Shown one piece after another: positions 1-7,586 of a DNA stretch of 17,108 nucleotides (positions are counted from its first letter, which is position 1; every line of letters starts with the position of its first letter). A program made the translations under genes and the position numbers. Below the pieces are notes generated by a model, which worked only from the letters and a program-made list of their open reading frames with translations, did no database searches and had not been told where the DNA came from. This DNA is from JANLSE01 sp038214135 (GTDB lineage Bacteria; Chloroflexota; Chloroflexia; Chloroflexales; Roseiflexaceae): NCBI GenBank assembly GCA_038214135.1, contig JBBQSD010000133.1, positions 1 to 17,108 of the forward strand. The letters are read 5' to 3'.

Positions 1-408
1 GTAGTCTTCGGCACGCAGTTGATCGAGTGGTTGGCCCTTCAGGTAGGCCAGCACCTGTTCGGCAGGTTCAGTGCCATCGAAGATCTGCTCGAAGAAGCCC
101 AGGGTGCGGGCCTGTATTGCCAGCGGCGGTGTTCCGGCAAAGGCAAAGCGCACACCAGCACTGCGGAGTTCATCAGCCGATTCAGCGAAACGCCCCAACA
201 GATGCGATCCAGTTTCGGGCGTCAGGCGATAGGAGACTCCCACCAGATCGGCGTGTTCGCGGCGCGCAGCAGCAAGCACCTGCTCAATCGGGGTGGCGGG
301 GCCGAGAAACACCGTTCGCCAACCAGCCGCCTCGGCCAAGCGTAGGAAGTTCATGACGCCGGCCACATGCACACATTCGCCCAACGCTGCTGCCACAACT
401 GTCTTCAT
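1..408 (-). CDS. Cobalamin (B12)-binding-domain protein, N-terminal part (partial)
   Basis: The 136 codons from the ATG at 408 to the window edge have no stop, so the gene continues beyond base 1. The start follows AAGGAG with an 8-nt spacer. The N-terminus has the alternating beta/alpha pattern of a Rossmann-like B12-binding domain: strand MKTVVAAALG, then CVHVAG (residues 12-17) where the family has DxHxxG, then VFLGPATPIEQVLAAARREH, the strand and loop DLVGVSYRL (SxL region) and FAFAGTPP near the usual GG loop. In methionine synthase and the B12 mutases the His binds cobalt from below; here it would be His14. The Asp that normally precedes it is replaced by Cys12. What follows the domain is outside the window, so the reaction cannot be named. 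The family assignment is from motif reading. Confidence 0.68.
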   Translation of the reverse strand, partial: MKTVVAAALGECVHVAGVMNFLRLAEAAGWRTVFLGPATPIEQVLAAARREHADLVGVSYRLTPETGSHLLGRFAESADELRSAGVRFAFAGTPPLAIQARTLGFFEQIFDGTEPAEQVLAYLKGQPLDQLRAEDY

Positions 409-434
409 GATGGTTTCTCCTTGCTGTTGGCATG

Positions 435-443
435 AGTATAGCA
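435..443 (-). promoter_or_regulatory. Extended -10 promoter for the B12-domain gene
   Basis: On the minus strand the sequence reads TGCTATACT, an extended -10 (TGnTATAAT) with one mismatch. It lies 27 bases upstream of the ATG at 408, which would give a 5' leader of about 20 nt containing the ribosome binding site. No good -35 hexamer is visible, which is tolerated for extended -10 promoters. Confidence 0.4.
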
Positions 444-496
444 CGCAGCGGTGCCGGGAGGGGTGTTTTCCGGGTGATATGGCATTGCTCATCCAT

Positions 497-516
497 CCGC
501 AGGCTGAAGCCTGCGG
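497..516. repeat. Dispersed palindrome, family A (CCGCAGGCT-N2-AGCCTGCGG)
   Basis: A 9-bp perfect inverted repeat with a 2-base centre, in the 129-bp gap between the two minus-strand genes at the left end. The same palindrome recurs at 2473, 2665, 5362 and 5478. There is no T-tract beside it, so it is not a classical terminator. The rest of the gap holds only the promoter upstream of the B12-domain gene. Confidence 0.85.
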
Positions 517-537
517 CAAAGGGATGGCAAGCCCTGG

Positions 538-2409
538 TCAGAACGCTGCGCCTCCAACGGTCAGCAATGCCTCGGCAACCTGACCAAACGGGCGGCCATC
601 GGCGGTCAGATCAACGGCATATGGCTGGCGGCGGCATGGCCCATTGGGCGTGATGCTGAGACGAACGCTCACTTCGGCCCTTGCTTCTGCCCGAACCTCT
701 ACAGAACTGCCTTGCCATCCCGGTGGGCCAACCAGGCGTGCCTCAAGGGTTGCCGTGTATGGCAATGGATTGCGGAGTGTAACCAGTACCTCAATTGGGC
801 GCACGCTAGCGGTATGGCTGCGGTATGGCCAGATCCAGCCGCCCCAGCTATCCAGGTTGAAGTGCGCCTCATCTGCGCCGAGCGCCATCACCTGCCGATG
901 CAGATCGGCATACTCGCTGGCCCAACGGTCGATCAGATCGAAGAAATCGGCATTGGTATACATTGGCGGCTGGTGGCCGCTGAGGATGATCTCTGGCCGC
1001 CATGTGCCAAGCCATGTTGCACTCTGGGCATAGCCATCGAGCAGCGCACCATTGCGATAGACATGGTTCTGCGCGATCTGCTTATCGTCCCAGCGCGTCA
1101 GCTCTGTCGTCCAGTTCCCGTGTGTATCCAGGAAGAAGTACTGATCACCAGTGTGTGCGATGCGCTTGCCATCGGCCTCGAATCCGATCAGCGCCGCAAA
1201 GCGGGTATGTCCATTCATCGCGCCAAAATGGAATGTGTACTCTTCCCACTGGACGCTCTCGGTCAGCGCGATTGTGCGATGAATATGGATCGGCTGTGGC
1301 CAATCGCATGGGAAGCAGTGGGCCTCTGGTTCTGCCAGTAGAGCCGCGAATGGCTCAGCCGCCCAGCATTCCGTCCCGAACAGGCGTTGCAGCACCGGCA
1401 CGCCACACACATGATCATCGTGAAAATGGCTGATCAGCGCCACGTCGATCCGTTCAATACCAGTATGGCGCTTGAGCGACTCCATGCTATGCAGCAGCGC
1501 ACGGCGGCGGTAGGGCTTGCTATAGCCAGGTGAAAGGATGCCGTGCGCGCTATAGTAGCCATAGTCGATTACCAATGCCCTGCCAGATTCGCTGATCACA
1601 AACCAGGTCAGGCTCTCAGTTTTCGACATCCAGACATGCTCTGTTACCTGCTGAAGCGGATCGTCGTTCAGGTTACGGATAGCTGCCGCTTCATCTGGCC
1701 GCCCGGCGCACAGCAGCGCCAGGTTTTCTTGAAGGAGTGCAAGTGCCCGATCACACGCCTCGCTACCATCAAGCATTGGTGTTCCGAGGCTGGGCAAGAG
1801 CGCAGAAGGATGCAACGCCCGCAAATCGCCCGCCGATGCATAGGCAGCCACGGCACCACCAAGATCATTATAGTTATACTGAAACGGTGCCACGCGCGCA
1901 ACGCGACCAGGCGAATGGATGGCCTCGCCGCAGAAGATCAACGGGCCATCTGGTTTCGCAACCGCCACACCAATCTGCGTGATCGTCACGCCTGGCAGGG
2001 GAATGATCTGCAGATCATGGCCAGCCAGCGTAAGATGCTCATAATCGCGTAGCACACCAGTTGGCGGAATCGGCTCGATTGGCGCGAACAGATCCCAATA
2101 GTTATCATAGATGATGTAGGTATCACGCTGGCGGAAGTGCTCGGCTGGATCGGCAAAGATCGCATATTCACCCGCGGGCACATACACGGGAATACCCATG
2201 CGAGCAGCTCGCGCCGCACCAGCACTATGATCACGGAAATAATGGGTGCAGAGCAGCGCAGTTGGCGGCTGTGGCAACTGATCGATGGCATCCAACCAGC
2301 GGCCAGTTCCGGCATTGATGATGATCGTACCTTGCGAACCAACCAGCGCATAGACATTACAGCTATCCTGCCAGAAAAACACATCTGCTGTCAGCCGATT
2401 CCAGGTCAT
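538..2409 (-). CDS. Tandem MBL-fold metallo-hydrolase with C-terminal Ig-like domain
   Basis: 623 residues; the ATG at 2409 follows a perfect AAGGAGGG. Two MBL domains are joined in one chain. The second (about 255-500) has a full metal site: HFHDDH at 328-333, His401 in NGHT, Asp422 in HTGDQ and His479 in SGHQ. The first (about 1-215) aligns by position but is degenerate: its HxHxDH reads HYFRDH (56-61) and its GHTxGH region reads PGVTITQ (139-145), so it probably no longer holds two metals and may serve structure or substrate binding. Residues 536-616 (EVLVTLRNPLPYTATLEARL onward) look like an all-beta, NEW3/Ig-like domain. There is no signal peptide, so a cytoplasmic location is likely. 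The substrate is unknown: the MBL fold covers thioesterases, lactonases, sulfatases and nucleases. The gene is alone, with 129 bp to the next gene downstream. Confidence 0.85.
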   Translation of the reverse strand: MTWNRLTADVFFWQDSCNVYALVGSQGTIIINAGTGRWLDAIDQLPQPPTALLCTHYFRDHSAGAARAARMGIPVYVPAGEYAIFADPAEHFRQRDTYIIYDNYWDLFAPIEPIPPTGVLRDYEHLTLAGHDLQIIPLPGVTITQIGVAVAKPDGPLIFCGEAIHSPGRVARVAPFQYNYNDLGGAVAAYASAGDLRALHPSALLPSLGTPMLDGSEACDRALALLQENLALLCAGRPDEAAAIRNLNDDPLQQVTEHVWMSKTESLTWFVISESGRALVIDYGYYSAHGILSPGYSKPYRRRALLHSMESLKRHTGIERIDVALISHFHDDHVCGVPVLQRLFGTECWAAEPFAALLAEPEAHCFPCDWPQPIHIHRTIALTESVQWEEYTFHFGAMNGHTRFAALIGFEADGKRIAHTGDQYFFLDTHGNWTTELTRWDDKQIAQNHVYRNGALLDGYAQSATWLGTWRPEIILSGHQPPMYTNADFFDLIDRWASEYADLHRQVMALGADEAHFNLDSWGGWIWPYRSHTASVRPIEVLVTLRNPLPYTATLEARLVGPPGWQGSSVEVRAEARAEVSVRLSITPNGPCRRQPYAVDLTADGRPFGQVAEALLTVGGAAF

Positions 2410-2472
2410 GTTACCCTCCTTGGCATATCTAGGCGAACCGCCCCTCCCAGCGCGATACTATCACACCGTGTC

Positions 2473-2684
2473 CCGCAGGATGAAGCCTGTGGCTAAGGTT
2501 CATCGCCCCCTTGCTTGCAGGCTGATTGATTTTGACGATTTAATTGGGTATGGCTCGTTCGTGCGTATGGAGTGCGGCAGCCATGCTGCCGCAGCGCAAG
2601 CATGGCTTGCGCAATCCACATTGGTACGAGCGGTTATCTCCCCGATTATTTCGTCAATTCCTTGCCGCAGGCTTCAGCCTGCGG
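2473..2684. repeat. Compound palindromic repeat, copy 1
   Basis: The 434-bp gap between the tandem MBL gene and the PhzF gene contains no convincing gene and is largely this element. In order it has a worn family-A palindrome (2473-2492), AATTGGGTAT (2542-2551), GCGGCAG-N5-CTGCCGC (2574-2592), the family-B palindrome GCGCAAGC-ATG-GCTTGCGC (2594-2612), and an intact family-A palindrome (2665-2684) followed by GGATGG. Short ORFs across it are translations of repeat. A second copy with the same parts is at 5337-5497. Confidence 0.8.
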
Positions 2685-2777
2685 ATGGAGGGGCATTCGC
2701 AGATGCTACCCTATTCTAGCGCATATGGCGATCGCTGCGAAGCCAGATTGTTCTACCTCACGCAGCCCGTTTGTTAA

Positions 2778-2807
2778 TCGACAACATGCCAACAGTGCTG
2801 CTATGCT
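2778..2807 (+). promoter_or_regulatory. Possible sigma70-type promoter for the PhzF gene
   Basis: TCGACA (2778-2783) and TATGCT (2802-2807) are separated by 18 bp. Each hexamer has mismatches to consensus. The position, about 36 bases before the start codon at 2844, is sensible. Confidence 0.28.
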
Positions 2808-2843
2808 TCCTGCGAATGAAGTGTTTATGAACTGGAGCTCGCC

Positions 2844-3734
2844 ATGCCAACATATCCGTATATGCTGATCGATGCCTTTACCGACCGTGCGCTGGGTGGC
2901 AACCCATGCGCAGTCGTGTTCGATGCCGATACACTGGACGAGGCGACGATGCAGGCAATCGCCCGCGAGATGAACCTCTCCGAAACGGCCTTTGTCCTGC
3001 GTTCGAGTGTTGCCGATGTTCGCGCCCGCTACTTCACAACATCCGAGGAGATCCCACTGGCTGGGCACCCAACCATTGCAACCGTGTATGGGTTGGCAAC
3101 CACAGGGCGGATTACACTCACCGGCGCACAGACAACGATTCGGTTGGAACTCAAGGCCGGCGTGATCGATGTGCTGATTGAGCAAGCGCTCGATCAACCA
3201 TTGCGTGTGGTCATGAGCCAGCTCGCACCACGATTTCTGCAGATGTATAATCCAGATGAGCTCATGCCAGTATTTGGGCTGAATAGTGATGATCTGCTGC
3301 CTGGCGCAGTTATTCAGACGGTTAGTACCGGCACGCCGCAACTGATGATCCCACTACGTGATCACGCCGCACTGCGACGAGCGCGTGTCAATGCGGATGC
3401 ATACATAAATTTGCGCACACGGGCAGATTTCTTCAGCCCACATCTCTTCTGTGTGGGTGGGGCGACGTTCAGCGGGCAGACGTTTGCACGCCATCTTGGC
3501 ACTCCGCCCGATATGGCCGAGGATCCATTCACTGGCTCAGCAACTGGTGGGATGGCAGCATATCTCTGGCATTATGGGCTGATCGATTCGCCTATCTGGA
3601 TCGCAGAGCAAGGGCATTGGATGGGCCGCCCTGGCCAAGCAACGGTTGAGGTTGTCGGGCCACCAACCGCCATCAGTACTGTGCGTATCGGCGGCAATGC
3701 AGTCGCCATCATTCGCGGAGAACTCACACTCTAG
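2844..3734 (+). CDS. PhzF-family phenazine-biosynthesis-like isomerase/epimerase
   Basis: 296 residues, the usual length of the family; the ATG follows GGAG with a 6-nt spacer. Family hallmarks are all present: GGNPCAVV (18-25), EMNLSETAFV (42-51) with Glu47 at the position of the PhzF acid/base Glu, YFTTSEEIPLAGHPTIAT (63-80), STGTPQLMIP (161-170), and EDPFTGSATGG (226-236) carrying the conserved Asp. PhzF isomerises trans-2,3-dihydro-3-hydroxyanthranilate in phenazine producers, but most family members lie outside such pathways and have no known substrate. No other phenazine gene is in the window, so phz should not be used as a name here. Soluble, cytoplasmic, and apparently monocistronic. 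Confidence 0.93.
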   Translation: MPTYPYMLIDAFTDRALGGNPCAVVFDADTLDEATMQAIAREMNLSETAFVLRSSVADVRARYFTTSEEIPLAGHPTIATVYGLATTGRITLTGAQTTIRLELKAGVIDVLIEQALDQPLRVVMSQLAPRFLQMYNPDELMPVFGLNSDDLLPGAVIQTVSTGTPQLMIPLRDHAALRRARVNADAYINLRTRADFFSPHLFCVGGATFSGQTFARHLGTPPDMAEDPFTGSATGGMAAYLWHYGLIDSPIWIAEQGHWMGRPGQATVEVVGPPTAISTVRIGGNAVAIIRGELTL

Positions 3735-3767
3735 TACAGTACTTATTGTAAGAAAAACCGCTATAAT
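3733..3767 (+). promoter_or_regulatory. Promoter region of the DinB-like gene (-10 TATAAT) with a short palindrome
   Basis: A perfect TATAAT (3762-3767) stands 56 bases before the ATG at 3824. The -35 region is poor: at 17-bp spacing it is GTACTT. That stretch overlaps a perfect short palindrome AGTAC-A-GTACT (3733-3743), which could compensate as an activator or operator site. The regulatory role is inference; the -10 is plainly visible. Confidence 0.45.
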
Positions 3768-3823
3768 TCAGCGCTTGTAACAAGAGCGACTGAATATCGC
3801 TATGATCATGTGAGGAACGACCA

Positions 3824-4339
3824 ATGAGTGATGCTCTGGCGCGTATTCGCGCCATTCTGACGACCACGCCATTACGTTGGAGCCAGATGGTTGAGACGAT
3901 TCCGGAGGAGCTGTTGCGCCTATGCCCAGCACCAAGCGAGTGGTCCGCACTGGAATGCCTTGAACATATTATCGATACCGAACAAATCTTTCCTGTTCGC
4001 CTGGAGGCGCTGCGTCATGAGCGCGATATCCCGGCCTATGATCCCGAGCAGCAGGGCACGCAGGGAACATCTAGTCAATCGATTGCGGAACTTCTGGCAA
4101 CCTTTATTCGGCTTCGCGCTGCCAGCCTGCTAGCGGTGGCTACTGTTCGTAGCGATATGCTCGACCATAGTGGCATTCATAGTGAGTTTGGCCGGGTGAC
4201 GCTTGGCGAGTTGATGCATGAATGGGCGGCCCATGATCTTGATCATACGATTCAGGCTGAACGAGCCATGATGCAACCCTTCATCCAGGGCTGTGGACCA
4301 TGGCAGCCCTATTTTGCAGCGAATCGGATTGCCGAATGA
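3824..4339 (+). CDS. DinB-superfamily (DinB_2-like) protein
   Basis: 171 residues; start chosen by GAGG (3812-3815) 8 nt upstream. The sequence fits the DinB/YfiT four-helix bundle: an amphipathic first helix, PSEWSALECLEHIIDTE (37-53), and the closing HEWAAHDLDHTIQAERAMM (132-150). His48, His137 and His141 are in place for the three-histidine metal site typical of the family. DinB_2 proteins are often induced by stress, and some (BshC-partner and mycothiol-dependent types) act as thiol transferases. The particular activity of this one cannot be told. It is flanked on both sides by non-coding DNA, so probably monocistronic. Confidence 0.85.
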   Translation: MSDALARIRAILTTTPLRWSQMVETIPEELLRLCPAPSEWSALECLEHIIDTEQIFPVRLEALRHERDIPAYDPEQQGTQGTSSQSIAELLATFIRLRAASLLAVATVRSDMLDHSGIHSEFGRVTLGELMHEWAAHDLDHTIQAERAMMQPFIQGCGPWQPYFAANRIAE

Positions 4340-4351
4340 GTTGATAACTGA

Positions 4352-4450
4352 CTAGTACTCCGTCCGAGTAAATTTGATGGGTTGCCATCCGCAGGGACGC
4401 GCTATAGCGCGTTCGTACGACCCCTCAGAATAGCTCGGACGGACTACTAG
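4352..4450. mobile_element. MITE-like element, 99 bp, with 17-bp terminal inverted repeats
   Basis: The ends CTAGTACTCCGTCCGAG (4352-4368) and CTCGGACGGACTACTAG (4434-4450) are inverted repeats with one mismatch. Inside is a perfect 16-bp palindrome ACGCGCTATAGCGCGT (4397-4412). There is no coding capacity. The ends could be read as TA-flanked, as for IS630/Tc1-type elements, but no transposase is present to confirm a parent. The element fills most of the 136-bp gap between the DinB-like and MBL genes and ends 25 bp before the latter's start. Confidence 0.65.
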
Positions 4451-4475
4451 CCTTCCATAGCACAAGGAAAGCGAA

Positions 4476-5195
4476 ATGAAAATCAGCGATTCGGTATATG
4501 TGCTGCCCGTGCCAATCGTCCGCGATGGTCAGACGACGTTCTTGAACCTGTCGCTGGTGCTTGATGAAACCAATGGCCCAACCCTGGTGGATACCGGCTT
4601 GCCAGGTCAGATCGATGCTATCGCCACTGTGCTTGCCGAAGCTGGCCTACAGATCACCGATCTGAAACAGATCATCCTGACCCACCAGGATATCGATCAT
4701 GTTGGCTCACTCCACGACCTGTGGAAGGCATCGGGAGCACGTATTCTGGCGCATGCCACTGAGACACCGTTTATTGATGGGACGACCCTGCCACGCTTCG
4801 CTAGGCCAGAAACGCTGGCCCAACGCCCGGAACTGCGCCCGGTTGCCGAACGGTTTCAGCCGACGCCAGTGGAGGAATCGTTGCAGGATGACGATCTCCT
4901 GGATCTTGCTGGTGGCGTGCGCGTTATCTTCACGCCTGGCCATACGCCAGGGCACATGAGTTTGTATGTGGAACGCAGCAACGTGTTGATCGCCGGGGAT
5001 TCGCTGACTGCCAGTGATGGTCAGCTTCACGGCCCAAATGTCGGTGCAACAATCGACATGACCACCGCTCGGCAGTCGGTGCGGAAGATGGCAGGGCTGG
5101 AGGTTGCCACAATCATCTGCTATCACGGTGGTGTTGTTGATACGAACGCCAATGAGCAGATCCAGCGTGTGGTGCAGGAATTGGAGCATCAATAA
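4476..5195 (+). CDS. MBL-fold metallo-hydrolase (single domain)
   Basis: 239 residues; the ATG follows AAGGAAA with a 5-nt spacer. A compact MBL domain with an ordered metal site: HQDIDH (70-75), GHTPGH (155-160), AGDS with Asp175, and CYHGG with His217. In the first motif the second histidine is Asp72 (HxDxDH rather than HxHxDH), a variant known in several MBL subfamilies. LVDTGLPG (38-44) is the standard strand before the metal loop. No signal peptide, so cytoplasmic. It resembles the glyoxalase-II/lactonase-like group in general layout, but the substrate cannot be named. It is not closely similar to either half of the tandem MBL protein at 538-2409. Confidence 0.88.
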   Translation: MKISDSVYVLPVPIVRDGQTTFLNLSLVLDETNGPTLVDTGLPGQIDAIATVLAEAGLQITDLKQIILTHQDIDHVGSLHDLWKASGARILAHATETPFIDGTTLPRFARPETLAQRPELRPVAERFQPTPVEESLQDDDLLDLAGGVRVIFTPGHTPGHMSLYVERSNVLIAGDSLTASDGQLHGPNVGATIDMTTARQSVRKMAGLEVATIICYHGGVVDTNANEQIQRVVQELEHQ

Positions 5196-5212
5196 ATTAC
5201 AAATGACCGTAG

Positions 5213-5279
5213 GGGCGGTTCGCGAACCGCCCACCGTGCATGGCAAGGCCTGTCAGCAGGGGCGGTTCGTGAACCGCCC
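5213..5279. repeat. Two dispersed palindromes, family C (GGGCGGTTC/GAACCGCCC)
   Basis: A perfect 20-bp palindrome GGGCGGTTCGCGAACCGCCC (5213-5232) begins 18 bases after the MBL stop codon. A second copy, GGGCGGTTC-GT-GAACCGCCC (5260-5279), lies 27 bases further on. They could form hairpins in the 3' end of the MBL transcript but lack a T-tract. The family is related in design to the GGGCGAAC/GTTCGCCC units at 9552 and 10358. Confidence 0.85.
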
Positions 5280-5336
5280 TCATATGGGCCGTGTAGATTC
5301 CCGCCACACCCGGCGGCTAATGGATCGTTATGATTC

Positions 5337-5497
5337 AATTGGGTATTGTTATTCCCACCCACCGCAGGCTGAAGCCTGCGGTTATGCGCGCATATTTCCT
5401 TGCACTCAACCCCGCTCCCGCAGCGCAAGCATGGCTTGCGCACTCCATACACGCGCCTATGGGTTATCATCCCCTTGCCGCAGGCTTCAGCCTGCAG
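5337..5497. repeat. Compound palindromic repeat, copy 2
   Basis: Same parts as the element at 2473-2684: AATTGGGTAT (5337-5346), family-A palindrome (5362-5381), family-B palindrome GCGCAAGC-ATG-GCTTGCGC (5423-5441), and a second family-A palindrome (5478-5497, one mismatch) followed by ATGGG. Together with the family-C palindromes it fills the 428-bp gap between the MBL gene and the first ABC gene. I see no gene in this gap. The AT-rich stretch 5561-5593 just before the ABC gene probably holds its promoter, but no hexamer pair is clear enough to call. Confidence 0.8.
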
Positions 5498-5623
5498 ATG
5501 GGAAAACCCCCTTAACCTACGGATTCCAGGTGTATTCATCGCTCTCCCCTCATGCAAACCTATTAACTCTGGTACACTATCTTAATAATTATTGTGCATG
5601 ACCCTGATCGGAGCAAGGCTGGC

Positions 5624-7459
5624 ATGAGCGCTCGCGAATTTACCGTCGCTGATGAATACCACTATGATCACCGCTCTCCCTGGCGCTGGGTTGGCTCGCA
5701 TATCTGGCGCTATCCGCTGCTGCCGATCTTCTTTATGCTCACGACCATGGCAATGGCCGGGGCGCAGAGCCTCTCGGCTGTGCTGGTTGGGCGTGCATTC
5801 GACACAGTGATTGCGAATCTTGGAGTCGCTGCGATCACTGGCGCAGCCGCACTGGTGGCCGCATCCTATCTGGCCTATGCCGGGTTTGATATCATCAACA
5901 CGATTATCGTTCGCATTCTCTCGCAGCGGATCGAGCGCGATGCACGCGATGAAGTCTACCTGAGTCTGCTTGGCAAAAGCCAGACCTTTCATGGCCGGCA
6001 GCGCACCGGCGATCTGATGGCGCGTGTCACCAATGATGTCCAGCAGACCAGCCAACTGATCAGTCCTGGCTTTAACTTTGTGTTCGAGTCGGTGCTCTCG
6101 CTATTGGTGCCACTGATTGCGATCACGACATTCGACCGCGATCTGCTGCTGGTTCCAGTGCTGTTCCTGATTGCGCTGGCGATTGCGCTGTGGCGCTATA
6201 ACCGCCAGTTACGGCCAGTCGCAACCGCGCTGCGCGAGCGTTTCGGGGTGATGAATGCCGGATTGACCGAGGCAGTCGCTGGGATCGAGGTGGTCAAGGG
6301 GTTTGCTCAGGAACCAGAGGAGCAGCGGCGCTTCAGCCAGAATGCGCGTGCCTACCGCGATTCATTTGTACGCCAGGGCCGCACCGAGGCGCGTTCGCTG
6401 CCGCTGCTGATCTATGGGTTGGCAATTGGGTTGGCCTTTGGCCACGCCTTGATCCTGTTTCTCGGCGGCCGGTTAACGGTCGGGCAGGTGATCACCTACA
6501 TGGCGCTGCTCAACAACCTGCGCATGCCAATGCGCTTTCTTCTCAATGTATTCACGATTATTCAACAGAGTATTGCTAGCGCTCGGCGCGTGTTGGGGCT
6601 GATCACAACCGAGACTGAACTGGACGAGAATGCCAGCGGCATTGCTAGGCCGATTGTTGGCGAAATCACCTTTAGCAATGTCGATTTTGGCTATATTGCC
6701 GAGGATAGCACGCCAGATGCGACCAGCCTGGTGTTGCGCGATATCTCGTTCTATGCCAAACCAGGCCAGACAATAGCGATTGTCGGGCAGACTGGCGCTG
6801 GTAAAACAAGTTTGACTCGGCTGGTCACACGGACGTTCGATACGCTGGCTGGCGAGGTACGCATCGATGGCACTGATGTGCGCGATTGGAGCCTGGATAG
6901 CCTACGCTCACAGATTGCGACGATTGAACAGGATATTGTGCTGTTCTCGCGCTCAATTGCAGAGAATATTGCCTTTGGTGCGCGTGGCACGGCATCCCGT
7001 GAGCAGATCGAGGCCGCCGCCAAACAGGCTCAGGCCCACGATTTCATTATGGGTTTTGCCGATGGCTACGAAACAATCGTTGGTGAGCGCGGAGTCACGC
7101 TCTCGGGCGGGCAGCGCCAGCGGATTGCCATCGCTCGTGCGTTCCTGGCCGATCCGCGCATTCTGATTGTTGATGACTCGACCAGCGCAATCGATAGCAA
7201 CACCGAGGACCAGATCCAGCGGGCCATGCGCCGCATTCTGACGGGCCGCACAACGCTGCTGATCACCCATCGCCTGGTGCAGATCATGCGCGCCGACCAG
7301 ATTCTTGTTCTGAACCACGGCAAGCTGGTGGCTCAGGGTAGCCACGATGAACTACTGGAAACCAGCCCGCTCTATCGGCAGATCTTTGTTCCGGATGAAC
7401 GCGCACAGGCGGCGTTGAGCATGGTTGCTGGGCTTGAACACACTGAACATAGCCGATAG
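5624..7459 (+). CDS. ABC exporter half-transporter A (Asp in place of the Walker B catalytic Glu)
   Basis: 611 residues from the ATG at 5624, which has GGAG and AAGG close upstream; the in-frame GTG at 5594 has no ribosome binding site and was rejected. A six-helix type IV exporter domain (about 30-320) is followed by a nucleotide-binding domain: A-loop Tyr357, Walker A GQTGAGKT (388-395), Q-loop Gln436, LSGGQ (493-497), Walker B ILIVDD (513-518) and H-loop His549. Asp518 replaces the catalytic Glu, so this subunit's own Walker site is the degenerate one, while its LSGGQ is intact. This matches the BmrC/TM287-like partner of heterodimeric multidrug or lipid exporters. The partner follows in the same orientation after 127 bp. 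The protein sits in the cytoplasmic membrane; the substrate is unknown. Confidence 0.93.
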   Translation: MSAREFTVADEYHYDHRSPWRWVGSHIWRYPLLPIFFMLTTMAMAGAQSLSAVLVGRAFDTVIANLGVAAITGAAALVAASYLAYAGFDIINTIIVRILSQRIERDARDEVYLSLLGKSQTFHGRQRTGDLMARVTNDVQQTSQLISPGFNFVFESVLSLLVPLIAITTFDRDLLLVPVLFLIALAIALWRYNRQLRPVATALRERFGVMNAGLTEAVAGIEVVKGFAQEPEEQRRFSQNARAYRDSFVRQGRTEARSLPLLIYGLAIGLAFGHALILFLGGRLTVGQVITYMALLNNLRMPMRFLLNVFTIIQQSIASARRVLGLITTETELDENASGIARPIVGEITFSNVDFGYIAEDSTPDATSLVLRDISFYAKPGQTIAIVGQTGAGKTSLTRLVTRTFDTLAGEVRIDGTDVRDWSLDSLRSQIATIEQDIVLFSRSIAENIAFGARGTASREQIEAAAKQAQAHDFIMGFADGYETIVGERGVTLSGGQRQRIAIARAFLADPRILIVDDSTSAIDSNTEDQIQRAMRRILTGRTTLLITHRLVQIMRADQILVLNHGKLVAQGSHDELLETSPLYRQIFVPDERAQAALSMVAGLEHTEHSR

Positions 7460-7488
7460 CCGAAACCGCAATTTGAAGGCTGGTTTCA

Positions 7489-7562
7489 TGTCATTCTGAG
7501 CGCAGCGAAGAATCTGGTACTAAGATCCATTCCCGAGATCGATCGTATTGCTCAGGATGACA
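7489..7562. repeat. 74-bp inverted-repeat-bounded element between the ABC genes
   Basis: TGTCATTCTGAGC at the left end (7489-7501) and GCTCAGGATGACA at the right end (7550-7562) are 13-bp inverted repeats with one mismatch. The left end continues as GCAGCGAAGAATCT, a sequence I recognise as a widespread bacterial intergenic repeat of the 'TCATTCTGAGCGAAGCGAAG' kind. As RNA it would fold to one long hairpin between the two exporter cistrons. It has no coding capacity and no T-tract. Confidence 0.75.
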
Positions 7563-7586
7563 TGCCAATTATAGGAAGGCATCCCG

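Noticed and set aside
712..1341. 209-codon plus-strand open frame opposite the tandem MBL gene
   Set aside because: Antisense to conserved MBL motifs, no ribosome binding site, no recognisable domain.
2408..2868. Short plus-strand ORFs in the gap before the PhzF gene
   Set aside because: They are translations of the dispersed palindromes, and similar peptides appear wherever the repeat occurs.
2706..3341. 211-codon minus-strand open frame overlapping the PhzF gene
   Set aside because: The plus strand encodes an intact PhzF protein with all motifs; the minus frame matches nothing.
5594..5623. GTG start for ABC gene A, 10 residues longer
   Set aside because: No ribosome binding site before the GTG, whereas ATG 5624 has GGAG and AAGG upstream.
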